Source: an uncultured Oscillospiraceae bacterium
GTDB taxonomy: Bacteria; Bacillota; Clostridia; Oscillospirales; Oscillospiraceae
Assembly (NCBI GenBank): GCA_934569225.1
Contig: CAKTKC010000014.1
Coordinates: forward strand, 1 to 64,000
Length of the DNA: 64,000 nt
Direction: 5' to 3'
Under the pieces are notes generated by a model. The model was not told the origin of the DNA. It ran no database searches and worked only from the letters and a program-made list of their open reading frames with translations. The position numbers and the translations under genes were made by a program. Positions 34,353-43,027 of this stretch are shown here, one piece after another. Each line of letters begins with the position of its first letter. Position 1 is the stretch's first letter.

Positions 34353-35936
34353 TCAGTTGAAGCTCCAGTCGCCGAAGTACATGTTACCCAGGCAGTGCGC
34401 CTTCACGCCACTCATGTTGGAACGGTACGCGATGGTCGCCAGGTCATTGACCAGAGGTACGTCATAGGCTTCTTCCGCCACGATGTTGCAGGCCTCGACA
34501 TACATCGCCTTCCGCTCGTCGCCCTGAGCCGCACGGGCCTTCAGCAGGATCTCGGAGATCTCGCCGTCGCGCTGGAACACGCGGTTCTCCCAAGGCTTTC
34601 TGTCCAGGCGGTGGGCGGTGTACATGCCGTCCGCGTCAACCAGGGAGCAGAGATTGTTTATAATGTAGGCTTCGTAGGTACGGTTTGCAAACTCGCCGGA
34701 GTAGGTGGGGTAGTCGGTAGCCTTGACGGTGCAGTTGATGCCGATCTCCATCAGCTGAGCCTGGATGATCTTGCCAACGTTCTCCAGAGAGGAGCCGCTG
34801 GGAACGGACACCGCGAACTCTTCGCCGTTGTAGTTGGACTTGGCCAGATATTCCTTGGCGGCTTCCTGATCGTAGGGAACAACCTCAACGCCGTCAGCCT
34901 CGGTAACAAAGCTCAGGTAGTTGGAGCACATGTCCACGTTCAGAATTTCGCTGCGGCCGGCGTAGACGCCGTCGTTGATCATCTGCTTGTCGATACCGGC
35001 CTGAACAGCCTTCCGGAAGTTGATGTCCTTGCAGGCGCCGGTCCAGTCGTTCAGGTACAGGGAGATACGGCCGGTGGACAGGGTGCTGTCCCATGCCACG
35101 TCGGCGTTGCCGTCCAGACGGGTGCAGACGTCGATGGAGGGGCTACGGACAACATCGTAGTCGCCGTTCTGCAGACCCAGAATCTGGGTGTTGGTGTCGG
35201 CAACGACCTGGATAACGATGTTCTTGATAGTGGGCTTGGTTCCCCAGTAGTCCTCGTTGGCGGTCAGGGTGGTGTGGTCGCCGCTGATCCACTCGACGAA
35301 CTTGTAGGGGCCGGTGCCGATGGGGTTCTTGACGTACTCGTCGTCACCGACTTCGTCAAAGTAAGCCTTGCAGGCGATGCCGCCCAGACGGGAAGCCACG
35401 CCGTAGGGGAACGCCGCGTAGGGGCTGGACAGGGTCATCTTGACGGTGTAGTCGTCGATGATGTCGCACTGCTTGTAGTTGACAAACAGAGCGGTGCCGA
35501 TGGGGCCTTCAAAGCCGTAGTCATAGGAGAACTTGACGTCCTCGGCGGTCATCTCCTGGCCGTTGTGGAACTTCACGCCCTTGCGCAGGTGGAAGGTGTA
35601 CTCCAGGCCGTCGTCGGAGACTTCATAGCTTTCCGCCAGAGCGGGGGTCAGGGAGCCGTCGGCTTCCAGACGCAGCAGGCAGTCATACACGTTGGAAAGA
35701 ACCAGGTTGTCCGCACCGGAGCAGCTCTGCTTGGACTGAGCGAAGAACCGGTAGGGCTCATCGGACGTTGCCAGAATGGCGGTGTCCTTCACGGTGCCGG
35801 TCTGCTCGCCCTGGGGCTTTGCAGCGTCGGCGGTCTTGTTGTCCGCAGCAGCGGGGGCGTCGGTTCCGTTGGAGCCGCAGGCGCACATGGAAACAGCCAT
35901 GATGACAACCAGCAGCAATGCAAGAATCTTCTTCAT
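34353..35936 (-). CDS. oppA: Peptide ABC transporter substrate-binding lipoprotein, OppA/DppA type
   Basis: 527-residue extracytoplasmic receptor (SBP_bac_5 family). A lipoprotein signal ends at Cys20 (...AVSMCAC), then comes a short Asp/Ala/Lys linker and a two-lobed domain with the family hallmarks LRLEADGSLTPALAESYEVSDDG and FHLRKGVKFHNGQEMTAEDV. First gene of the operon, with its own promoter. The mur genes downstream suggest cell-wall peptides or muropeptides as ligands, but a generic peptide receptor is possible. Confidence 0.95.
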   Translation of the reverse strand: MKKILALLLVVIMAVSMCACGSNGTDAPAAADNKTADAAKPQGEQTGTVKDTAILATSDEPYRFFAQSKQSCSGADNLVLSNVYDCLLRLEADGSLTPALAESYEVSDDGLEYTFHLRKGVKFHNGQEMTAEDVKFSYDYGFEGPIGTALFVNYKQCDIIDDYTVKMTLSSPYAAFPYGVASRLGGIACKAYFDEVGDDEYVKNPIGTGPYKFVEWISGDHTTLTANEDYWGTKPTIKNIVIQVVADTNTQILGLQNGDYDVVRSPSIDVCTRLDGNADVAWDSTLSTGRISLYLNDWTGACKDINFRKAVQAGIDKQMINDGVYAGRSEILNVDMCSNYLSFVTEADGVEVVPYDQEAAKEYLAKSNYNGEEFAVSVPSGSSLENVGKIIQAQLMEIGINCTVKATDYPTYSGEFANRTYEAYIINNLCSLVDADGMYTAHRLDRKPWENRVFQRDGEISEILLKARAAQGDERKAMYVEACNIVAEEAYDVPLVNDLATIAYRSNMSGVKAHCLGNMYFGDWSFN

Positions 35937-35986
35937 AGTTTCCTCCTGTTTTCATTTGGATTTTTGTTTCCTTTTCGGATGGCATC

Positions 35987-36015
35987 AGTTTAGCATCACG
36001 AAATGACTTTGTCAA
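35987..36015 (-). promoter_or_regulatory. Promoter of the opp-mur operon
   Basis: On the minus strand, -35 TTGACA (36010-36015), 17 bases, -10 TAAACT (35987-35992), about 50 bases before the oppA start. The 421-base gap 35937-36357 otherwise holds the MITE remnant and no gene I can support. Confidence 0.72.
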
Positions 36016-36163
36016 CAGCCGCTTGCCGATGTGGAATTCCGTTTCACACTTTGTCATAATTTGATGGTATCTGCACGAATCTGCGAAATATTTGCACTTG
36101 TGTTTTGGCACAATGACGAAAATGCAGCCTTTGAACTGTGCAATTTGCTTTGGGTGGTTTTAG

Positions 36164-36240
36164 GGAAGCTCTGATGAAATCGGCAAGAGCTGGCGGCAGG
36201 AAATTCCGGCTCAGCCGCAGCCGATTTGTTCAGAGGTTCC
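36164..36240. mobile_element. Short MITE copy (77 bp), same family as 6291-6508
   Basis: Begins GGAAGCTCTGATGAAATCGG and ends with the inverse of GGAACCTCTGAACAAATCGG, the same termini as the 218-base element, but lacks almost all the internal sequence. No clear target duplication remains. It lies between the divergent oppA promoter and the 36358 gene. Confidence 0.72.
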
Positions 36241-36357
36241 CCAGTCCCCTTTTGTCCCCTCCCCTGATGCTTCCAATTTATGCACTTCCTGACAGGCGGC
36301 GCATAAACTGTCCTATAAGCAATTTTCGCTTAAATCACGCCATCAGGAGGGGTTTCC

Positions 36358-37179
36358 ATGTCTGAGCAATGTCCGGACATCCTGCGCTGCGATCCTCAGG
36401 ATCTGCGCCAGGCCATGTCCATTCACACACGGAAGATAACCGACGCCTGCCGGGATAAGGACTGCGTGGAAGACCTGCGGGTCTATCTCACCGTCAGCTC
36501 CCAGGAGACGATGGACAGTGCCGCCAACGTGCGGGTACGCAGTGCCCAGCTTCTGCACACCTACATCGATGTGGAGCCGGTCGCCTTTGACCGGAATCAC
36601 TACTGTATCGACATCACCTTCTACTACCGCATTCTGGCGGACGCGGTGGTGGGCACCTGCCGTCCCGCAGCGCTAAGCGGCCTTGCGGTATTCTCCAAGC
36701 GAGCGGTGCTCTGCGGCGAGGACAGCCGCGCCCACATTTTCACCAGCGACACCCGCATCGCAGAAGCCGACGGCTGCGCCCTCTCTTCCTCCAACCGTCC
36801 CACCGCCGTGGTGGAGGTGCTTGATCCCATGGTGCTCAGCTCCAAGGTGAAGGACGCCGAAAGTGGGACGGCGGAGTCCGTCACCGTCCAGATTCCCGAG
36901 GCCATCCGGGCGCTGTTCGACGAAGACCTGGTCACCTCCGGCGACCATCGCCGCCTGTACGTCACCCTGGGACAGTTCTCCATCGTCCGGCTGGAACGGG
37001 ATGTGCAGCTGGTGGTGCCGATGGTGGAATACGCCATCCCCGAAAAGGAATGCTGCGACAGCGAGGGCTGCTGCACCGAAGACCCCTGCGAAATGTTCAG
37101 CCGCATTCCCTTCCCCGCCCGCCAGTTCACCCCCACCGGCTGCGACCGGAAGAAAGAAGCTCCCTGCGATCAGGATTAA
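36358..37179 (+). CDS. Conserved Cys-containing protein of unknown function
   Basis: 273 residues that I recognise as a type of hypothetical protein seen in gut Clostridia, without a defined role. There is no signal peptide or membrane helix. The first 45 residues include RCDPQDLRQAMSIHTRK and ACRDKDCVEDLRVYLTVSS, followed by a beta-rich middle and RLYVTLGQFSIVRLERDVQL. A Cys-rich tail follows (KECCDSEGCCTEDPCEMFSRI). AGGAGGGG gives a strong ribosome site. The Cys content and beta pattern might suit a spore-coat or assembly protein, but nothing in the sequence proves it. It is the only plus-strand gene between opp and the atp operon. Confidence 0.7.
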   Translation: MSEQCPDILRCDPQDLRQAMSIHTRKITDACRDKDCVEDLRVYLTVSSQETMDSAANVRVRSAQLLHTYIDVEPVAFDRNHYCIDITFYYRILADAVVGTCRPAALSGLAVFSKRAVLCGEDSRAHIFTSDTRIAEADGCALSSSNRPTAVVEVLDPMVLSSKVKDAESGTAESVTVQIPEAIRALFDEDLVTSGDHRRLYVTLGQFSIVRLERDVQLVVPMVEYAIPEKECCDSEGCCTEDPCEMFSRIPFPARQFTPTGCDRKKEAPCDQD

Positions 37180-37184
37180 AAGAC

Positions 37185-37215
37185 TGCCCCCAAAGGCCAA
37201 TGGCCTTTGGGGGCA
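37185..37215. terminator. Inverted repeat / terminator between convergent genes
   Basis: TGCCCCCAAAGGCCA and TGGCCTTTGGGGGCA form a near-continuous 15-base-pair stem. A TCTTTT tract follows in the minus-strand direction, so it best serves the 37227 gene. Confidence 0.75.
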
Positions 37216-37226
37216 AATTCTGTTAT

Positions 37227-37724
37227 CTAATGTTCCACATACTTCGGCAGAATCTCGTCCACGTCTACATAATAATGCTTAAAACTGTCATTTTCCACGT
37301 AGACCTTCACTTTTTTGCCGATCAGCTCCGGGTCGCGGAAAATGCGCAGGCTGGGGCTTCTGAAAATGTGCCGCACGCCATGGGGGTCAACATACTGTAC
37401 TATTATATAGTAGGGATACCGGCCGTTGACGTTGACATTGATATTCGCGGCAATATCCACCACCTCGCCCAAGACGTAGTGTCCCGAGGCAAGCAGGGCA
37501 TCCGACCGTTTTTTCTTGCAGAGTTCGACAATGAGAAAGACGATTCCCAAAATCAGGAATATAGCACCGATCCCGCCGAAAATGAGACCGACCATAAAGG
37601 CGTCGCTGTCCCGCAGAAGCGCCGCCAGCGCAGTGCCCAGTATCACAAATGCTCCGCCCAGAGCGGCATAAATGATGCCGATGATCAGCAGGGCGCTTCG
37701 CCCGATCCTCGCTTTTTTCTCCAT
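37227..37724 (-). CDS. Two-helix membrane protein of unknown function
   Basis: 165 residues with hydrophobic helices at about 10-35 and 43-66, a basic KKKR junction, then a soluble beta-rich domain of about 95 residues (YPYYIIVQYVDPHGVRHIFRSPS; KKVKVYVENDSFKHYYVDVDEIL). The layout resembles DUF3592-like proteins. ATG 37724 follows the mreB stop with a one-base gap and weak Shine-Dalgarno, so it is likely coupled to mreB. Role unknown. Confidence 0.75.
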   Translation of the reverse strand: MEKKARIGRSALLIIGIIYAALGGAFVILGTALAALLRDSDAFMVGLIFGGIGAIFLILGIVFLIVELCKKKRSDALLASGHYVLGEVVDIAANINVNVNGRYPYYIIVQYVDPHGVRHIFRSPSLRIFRDPELIGKKVKVYVENDSFKHYYVDVDEILPKYVEH

Positions 37725-37725
37725 A

Positions 37726-38763
37726 TCAGCCGCGCATCGCCCGTTTTCTGGCAATATTGATGGGGCCCTCCTGCATGTGGTTGATCCAGGCGAGGCTCTT
37801 GCCCGCGCCGTAGGCCGTGCAGGCGTCGGGGTCGTCCGCCAGGACGCAGCCGATGCCCGTGCGCTCGGCAATCAGCAGATCCATACCCCAGATCTGGCTG
37901 CATCCGCCGGTGAGGGTGATGCCGTTTTCGGAAATATCCGACACCAGCTCGGGGCTTGTCTGCTCCAGAACCGCCAGCACCTCGTCGGTGATCATCCGGG
38001 CGGGACGGCGCAGCACCTCAAAAATCTCCGTGGAAGTCAGCGTAATGACCTTGGGCATACCGGTCTTGAAGTCACGCCCCTTGACGTTCATGCTCCGCTC
38101 CTCGTCCCGGGGGTAGACCTGACCGATCTGGATTTTCACATTCTCGGCAGTGACCTGACCGATCACCACGCCGTGCTGACGGCGGACATACCGGGCGATC
38201 ATCTCGTCAAAGTAGTTGCCCGCCACTTTCAAAGAGGAAGAAACCGCCACGCCGTTCATGCTCAGCACCGCGATATCCGTGGTGCCGCCGCCGATGTCCA
38301 CCACCAGATGGCCGCTGGGGCCGCGAATGTCCAGTCCCGCGCCCAGCCCCGCCGCAAGGGGTTCCTCGATCAGGAACACTCTGCGCGCGCCGGCCTCGAT
38401 GGCGGCGTTGATGACGCTGCGCTCCTCCACCTCGGACACGCCGGAGGGTACGGAGATGACCACACGGGGCTTGGGGGTGAAGAAGGACGCCTTTGTGGCG
38501 GTTTTGAACATTTCCTGAAGCATCCGGACGGTCATCTCATGGTCGGATACGGTGCCGTCCTTCAGCGGGTGCATGGCAACCACGTTGCCGGGGGTACGAC
38601 CCAGCATGTTCCGGGCGGCCGCGCCCACCTGCAAAATCTTGCCGGTGTTCTTGTCCATGGCCACAACAGAGGGTTCCCGGACGACCAGCCCCTTGCCGTC
38701 GGCGTAAATCAAAACGTTGGATGTACCCAGGTCAACGCCCAGGTCATTGGAAAATAAAAACAT
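37726..38763 (-). CDS. mreB: MreB-family rod-shape actin homologue
   Basis: 345-residue bacterial actin that guides lateral wall synthesis. It has the phosphate-1 loop NDLGVDLGTSNVLIY, RVVISVPSGVSEVEERSV, IEEPLAAGLGAGLD, phosphate-2 VVDIGGGTTDIAVLS and adenosine motif LTGGCSQIWGMD. No mreC, mreD or radA is adjacent; the neighbours are comF upstream and the two-helix protein downstream, so this could be an Mbl-type paralogue. Confidence 0.95.
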   Translation of the reverse strand: MFLFSNDLGVDLGTSNVLIYADGKGLVVREPSVVAMDKNTGKILQVGAAARNMLGRTPGNVVAMHPLKDGTVSDHEMTVRMLQEMFKTATKASFFTPKPRVVISVPSGVSEVEERSVINAAIEAGARRVFLIEEPLAAGLGAGLDIRGPSGHLVVDIGGGTTDIAVLSMNGVAVSSSLKVAGNYFDEMIARYVRRQHGVVIGQVTAENVKIQIGQVYPRDEERSMNVKGRDFKTGMPKVITLTSTEIFEVLRRPARMITDEVLAVLEQTSPELVSDISENGITLTGGCSQIWGMDLLIAERTGIGCVLADDPDACTAYGAGKSLAWINHMQEGPINIARKRAMRG

Positions 38764-38793
38764 AATGACACCTACTTATAATAAGAAATCGTA

Positions 38794-39447
38794 TTATCCC
38801 TTTCCTGCTGACGCAACGGCAGCGCAATGTACTTCCTTCGCCCCGGCGGTTTTCAGAACGCGGGCGGCTTCTCCCGCCGTGGCACCGGTGGTCAGAATGT
38901 CGTCCAGCAGCAGTATCCGCTTTCCGGCAACCTCCGCGCTCTTGGTCAGCCGGTAGACGCCCAGCACATTTGCCCGGCGTTCCGCCTCGCCGTGAATGCC
39001 GGACTGGGGACGGTTGTGACGGACCTTCCGCAGAAGGGGCGTCGGGGTCATCCCCAGCTCCCGCCCCACGGCCTTCGCCAGCAGCTCCACCTGATCGTAA
39101 CCCCGGCGCAGCTTCCGCAGACGGCTGACGGGGATCCATGTCAGCACGTCGAACCCGTCGGGGTACTGATTCTGGATACGCATGGCTAACAGCCTGCCAT
39201 AAGCAACGGCGTAATTTCTCGCGCCGCCAAACTTGAAACGCAGAAGGCTCCTTCTTACGTTCCCTTCATAGTACCAGACCGCGGCGAAACTGTCAAGAAA
39301 TTGACCCCTTGTTTTTCCATTAAGATATTCGGGAGCCTCTTCCCGGCAGGTGCGGCACAGGTCAAGCTCCTCTTTTCCCAGAATCTTTCCGCACAGAACG
39401 CACTTGGGCGGAAACAGCACGCCCAGCAGCCAGTGAACCAGTCTCAT
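38794..39447 (-). CDS. comF: ComF-family phosphoribosyltransferase-like protein
   Basis: 217 residues with an N-terminal zinc ribbon (CVLCGKI...LCRTC) and a C-terminal PRTase fold (KRILLLDDILTTGATAGEAARVL, the PRPP-binding loop). ComF supports late DNA uptake or recombination steps of competence. ATG 39447 overlaps the recD2 stop by 4 bases (ATGA), so coupled translation is expected. The FNRPQSG-like box appears as HNRPQSGIHG. Confidence 0.93.
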   Translation of the reverse strand: MRLVHWLLGVLFPPKCVLCGKILGKEELDLCRTCREEAPEYLNGKTRGQFLDSFAAVWYYEGNVRRSLLRFKFGGARNYAVAYGRLLAMRIQNQYPDGFDVLTWIPVSRLRKLRRGYDQVELLAKAVGRELGMTPTPLLRKVRHNRPQSGIHGEAERRANVLGVYRLTKSAEVAGKRILLLDDILTTGATAGEAARVLKTAGAKEVHCAAVASAGKG

Positions 39448-41654
39448 TCCGTTTTCCCCTGTAAGCGAAGCTTCAATCCCGTGTAACGGCGGTTTTTCTT
39501 CGCGTTTTCCACCATCGCCGCCACGGTTTCCTCGCGCCCAACAATGATCAGCAGCTCCCTTGCCCGGGTGATGGCGGTGTAGAGGATACTGCGGCTGAGC
39601 AGATACGGCGAGCCATTCCACGCCGTCAGGATCACCGCCCGGTACTCGCTGCCCTGGCTCTTGTGGACGGTCATGGCGTAGGCGGGTTCCAGCTCGTTCA
39701 GCTGGGTAAAGTCGTAGTCCGCCGCCCGGTCGTCGAAGGTCACCGTCAGGGTCTCCGCGCCGGTGTCGATTTCGGTGATCGTACCCACGTCGCCGTTGAA
39801 AATACCGGTACCTACGGCGCTTCCGTCGGTCTTCTTCCATAATATATCATAATTGTTGCGGATCTGCATCACCCTGTCCCCCTCCCGGAAAATAACATCT
39901 CCGAAGGCGCGTTCCTTTTTGTCGGGAGCGGCGGGGTTCAGGGCGGCTTGCAGCATTTTGTTCAGAGCGGCGGTGCCTACACCCCCCTTACGGGTGGGAG
40001 ACAACACCTGAATCTGCTCCGGCGGAATGCCCATATTTTTCGGCAGCCGGGTGGTGCATAATTCCCGGATCAGGGTGCTGACCGCATCCTCGCTCTGCCT
40101 GCGCAGAAAGAAAAAGTCGCTTTTGACGTTTTTCAGCTCCGGCATCTGCCCCTGATTCACCCGGTGGGCGTTCATGACGATCAGGCTCTGCTGTGCCTGC
40201 CGGAAAATCTCCGTCAGCCGCACCGTGGGAAGGCAGCCGCTGCGCAGCATATCGTTGAACGGGAATCCCGGCCCCACGGGGGGCAGCTGGTCGGGGTCGC
40301 CTACCAGAATCAGCCGCTTCCCTCTGGGGATGGCCTGCAACAGATGGTGCAGCAGCTCCACGTCCACCATGGACATTTCGTCCACGATCACCGCGTCGCA
40401 TTTAAGGGGGTTGTCCTCGTCCCGGACGAACACCATGTCCCCCGTGCCGGGGTCGATTCCCGCTTCCAGCAGCCGGTGGATGGTGGAGGCGTTCTCCCCC
40501 GTCACCTCCGTCAGCCGCTTCGCCGCCCGGCCTGTGGGTGCGGCCAGCAAACACGCCAGCTGCATCTGCCCCAGCAGGGACAAGATACCATTTAATATAG
40601 TCGTCTTACCGGTGCCGGGGCCGCCGGTGATCAGCAGCAGCCCGGAGGTCGCCGCTTCCCGGATGGCGCGGGTCTGTTCCTCGGAATATTCAATGCCGCT
40701 TTCCTCCGCCACATTGCGGATCATGCGCTCCAAGTCTCTGGGCGGCGGGAAGCTGCCCTTCGCAAATTCCAGCAGCCGCTGACTGCAATTCACTTCCGCT
40801 TCGTACAGCCTTGGAAGATAGTCAACGGTAATGCCCGCCAGCGTGCTGCGCACCAAACGGTCAGCTTCCAGCAGCCGCCCGATGCCCTGTTTCACCGCAT
40901 CAGCGTCCACGCTCAGCAGCTGGCTGACCGCCAGCTGTAGCTTGTCCTCCGGCAAAAAGCTGTGCCCCGCCGTGAGATTGTAGTTCAGTTCAAACAGGAT
41001 TCCGGCTTCCACCCGCCGGGGGTCGTCCCCCGCCACGCCCAGCTCAATGGCGAAGCGATCCACCGCCCCGAAGGGCGCGTCCAGCCCCTCGTCCATGAGT
41101 AAGTACGGGTCGTCGTACAGAAGCTCCACGGTGCTGTCGCCGTACAGCTTATACGCCCGCACCGCCAGCTCTGCCGGGAGGTGATGCACGGCAAAAAATT
41201 CCATCAGCTGCCGCATTCCCACCTGTAACCGGAATTCCTCGCCCATGGCTTTTGCTTTTTCCCGGGAAATGCCGGGAACCTCGGCCAGCCGCTCCGGTTC
41301 CCGTTCCATGACCAGCAGGGTCTGCTCACCAAAATGCTCCACGATCCGCGCCGCCGTCTTGGGGCCAATGCCCTTGATGATGCGGCTGCTGAGATAATTC
41401 AGGATTTCCAGACTGGTCTGGGGCATCAGCCGCTCCAGAAATTCCGCCTCGAACTGCCGCCCATAGCTGGAGTGGGTGCTCCATTTGCCCGTCACCATCA
41501 GCCGCTCGCCCACCGCGGGCAGGGGGATGGTGCCGACCACCGTCACATTCTGACCGCCGCCCACGTTCAGCCGAAGGACGGCGTAGCCGTTTTCGTAATT
41601 CTGATATACCACAGCGCTGATGGCGCCCTGCAAAATCTCCAGATCTTCCGTCAA
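39444..41654 (-). CDS. recD2: RecD2-type SF1B ATP-dependent DNA helicase
   Basis: 736-residue 5'-3' helicase not associated with RecBC. An OB-like N-terminal domain is followed by helix-hairpin-helix elements (IKGIGPKTAARIVEHFG; EVPGISREKAKAM), then Walker A LITGGPGTGKTT, DEMSMVD, GDPDQLPPVG and the C-terminal AMTVHKSQGSEY and YTAITRARELLI. The start is TTG at 41654, overlapping the upstream TGA (TTGA) with GGGAGAG in front; the frame extends further but only through the upstream gene. Confidence 0.93.
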   Translation of the reverse strand: MTEDLEILQGAISAVVYQNYENGYAVLRLNVGGGQNVTVVGTIPLPAVGERLMVTGKWSTHSSYGRQFEAEFLERLMPQTSLEILNYLSSRIIKGIGPKTAARIVEHFGEQTLLVMEREPERLAEVPGISREKAKAMGEEFRLQVGMRQLMEFFAVHHLPAELAVRAYKLYGDSTVELLYDDPYLLMDEGLDAPFGAVDRFAIELGVAGDDPRRVEAGILFELNYNLTAGHSFLPEDKLQLAVSQLLSVDADAVKQGIGRLLEADRLVRSTLAGITVDYLPRLYEAEVNCSQRLLEFAKGSFPPPRDLERMIRNVAEESGIEYSEEQTRAIREAATSGLLLITGGPGTGKTTILNGILSLLGQMQLACLLAAPTGRAAKRLTEVTGENASTIHRLLEAGIDPGTGDMVFVRDEDNPLKCDAVIVDEMSMVDVELLHHLLQAIPRGKRLILVGDPDQLPPVGPGFPFNDMLRSGCLPTVRLTEIFRQAQQSLIVMNAHRVNQGQMPELKNVKSDFFFLRRQSEDAVSTLIRELCTTRLPKNMGIPPEQIQVLSPTRKGGVGTAALNKMLQAALNPAAPDKKERAFGDVIFREGDRVMQIRNNYDILWKKTDGSAVGTGIFNGDVGTITEIDTGAETLTVTFDDRAADYDFTQLNELEPAYAMTVHKSQGSEYRAVILTAWNGSPYLLSRSILYTAITRARELLIIVGREETVAAMVENAKKNRRYTGLKLRLQGKTE

Positions 41655-42028
41655 GTCGTTCTCTCTCCCATTCTTTCCGCCAGCTTTTCCGGCGTGCAGA
41701 CCGTCACGCCCCGCTCCGTCAGCCAGTCCCGTTCGGCATCGCTGATGCCAAAATCCACCATGGTAAGCTCTTCCCGCAGCAGCCCCAGCTCCCGTAGCCA
41801 AAGATACCGTCGGGCGAAGGAATCCTCCGTCACCCCCGGCCTTGCCGGGGCGTAAAGCCCGCAGCACCGATTTATGGGCAGCAGAAATCCGTACAGCACC
41901 CACAGGGCGCTTACCAGCCCAAAGGCCGCCAGCGTTCCCAGCACAATGTAACCCACCACCAAAACCACCTCCGGATATTGTATGAGGGACACAGGATTTC
42001 GGTGCCGGTCATTCTGGCAGAGCAGCAT
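41651..42028 (-). CDS. Small single-helix membrane protein of unknown function
   Basis: 125 residues with one strong hydrophobic helix at about 22-50 (VLVVGYIVLGTLAAFGLVSAL...) and a basic/acidic cytosolic tail containing ARRYLWLRELGLLREEL and a helix near DAERDWLTERG. It is first in the recD2-comF-mreB run, overlaps recD2 and has AAAGGAA before ATG 42028. It resembles no family I can name. Confidence 0.7.
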   Translation of the reverse strand: MLLCQNDRHRNPVSLIQYPEVVLVVGYIVLGTLAAFGLVSALWVLYGFLLPINRCCGLYAPARPGVTEDSFARRYLWLRELGLLREELTMVDFGISDAERDWLTERGVTVCTPEKLAERMGERTT

Positions 42029-42150
42029 TTATTCCTTTTCATTTTACTATATTTCTTTGAAAATGGAAAGCCCTTTTTGCTTTCTTTCTCCACTTTCTGT
42101 CCTCTTAAAATCCAGTAAAGAAACTTTTGCCGGATTCTTCAAAATTGGTC

Positions 42151-42179
42151 TTGAATCTCGACAAAAAATCGGGTATAAT
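42151..42179 (+). promoter_or_regulatory. Promoter of the ATP synthase operon
   Basis: -35 TTGAAT (42151-42156), 17 bases, -10 TATAAT (42174-42179), about 45 bases before the atpZ start. Confidence 0.78.
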
Positions 42180-42228
42180 AACTTGGAATGATTTTGCGGG
42201 TCATACATTTTTCCCCTGCGGAGGCGCT

Positions 42229-42486
42229 ATGAAGCTGCTGAATTTGCTTATGTGGGTGGTGCAGTTTGGGTTTTCCATTCTGTTTCCCACGGTTTTCTTT
42301 TTGATTCTGGGTGCCTGGCTTCAGGATAAGTTTGACCTTGGTCTCTGGATCGTGATCGTGCTGGGCATTGTGGGATTGCTTACCTCCGTCAGCACTGCCC
42401 GCTCGTGCCTGAAAGCCCTGCGCAAAGCCGCCGATGAAAGCAGCGACCGCAAAGACCCGCCCGTCTCCTTCAATGACCACAAGTAA
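42229..42486 (+). CDS. atpZ: AtpZ/AtpI-type F0F1 ATP synthase accessory subunit
   Basis: 85 residues with two hydrophobic helices (about 5-28 and 36-54; FSILFPTVFFLILGAWLQDKFDLGLW) matching the AtpZ pattern. It is thought to aid c-ring assembly or Mg2+/Ca2+ handling with AtpI. ATG 42229 has GGAGG four bases upstream; an earlier open stretch in frame contains the promoter and is not coding. Confidence 0.82.
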   Translation: MKLLNLLMWVVQFGFSILFPTVFFLILGAWLQDKFDLGLWIVIVLGIVGLLTSVSTARSCLKALRKAADESSDRKDPPVSFNDHK

Positions 42487-42500
42487 GAGGAATTCCCACT

Positions 42501-42992
42501 ATGAAATTACAGGCAGCATCCAAAAAAGAGATTTCCCGCATCGCCGTCGGCACTGCGGTATGCGACGTTATAATGATTGCAGCACTGTTTCTTCTGAGCC
42601 TGGTGGGCGTCGGAAAATTTGAACCTCTTCGTATTCTGCTTGGCACCGTCTGCGGCTCCGCGGTGGGCATCCTGAATTTCACAATTCTTTGCCTGACGGT
42701 GCAAAGCGCCGTGGTGCTGAACAGCAAGAAAAAACAGCGTCAGAGATTCTGGATGAGTTACAACCTTCGCCTGATTGTCCAGGCAGCCTGGGTCGTTGCC
42801 GCGTTCCTGATTCCTCAGGTGAATTTCGTGGCTGGCGCATTGCCTGTTCTGTTCCCCAACGTGGTTATCTTTTTCCTCCAAAGCCGGGGCAAGCTCGTTC
42901 CCAACGACGAAAAGCCCGCCGCCGGTGAAGCTGAAAGAAAGGCGCAGGAGCAGGACGAGCCGGAAGATCATCCCGGCCCCTTTGAAGTATAA
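42501..42992 (+). CDS. atpI: ATP synthase subunit I (AtpI-like)
   Basis: 163 residues with four hydrophobic helices at about 15-38, 43-66, 87-105 and 108-128, and a charged C-terminal tail (KPAAGEAERKAQEQDE). AtpI proteins help assemble the c-ring. Position between atpZ and atpB is canonical. Sequence conservation in this family is low, so the call leans on context. Confidence 0.8.
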   Translation: MKLQAASKKEISRIAVGTAVCDVIMIAALFLLSLVGVGKFEPLRILLGTVCGSAVGILNFTILCLTVQSAVVLNSKKKQRQRFWMSYNLRLIVQAAWVVAAFLIPQVNFVAGALPVLFPNVVIFFLQSRGKLVPNDEKPAAGEAERKAQEQDEPEDHPGPFEV

Positions 42993-43027
42993 AAGTACAA
43001 GATTCATCGATTTTATGAGGTGAGTGT

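Noticed and set aside
36275..36330. Sporulation-sigma-type promoter before the 36358 gene (CATAAACT)
   Set aside because: Only partial match to SigE/SigK -10 patterns and no convincing -35.
42029..42150. Promoter for the minus-strand 41651 gene (TAAAAT near 42041)
   Set aside because: The matching -35 (TTTCCA) is poor and the region is generally AT-rich, so support is too weak to list.
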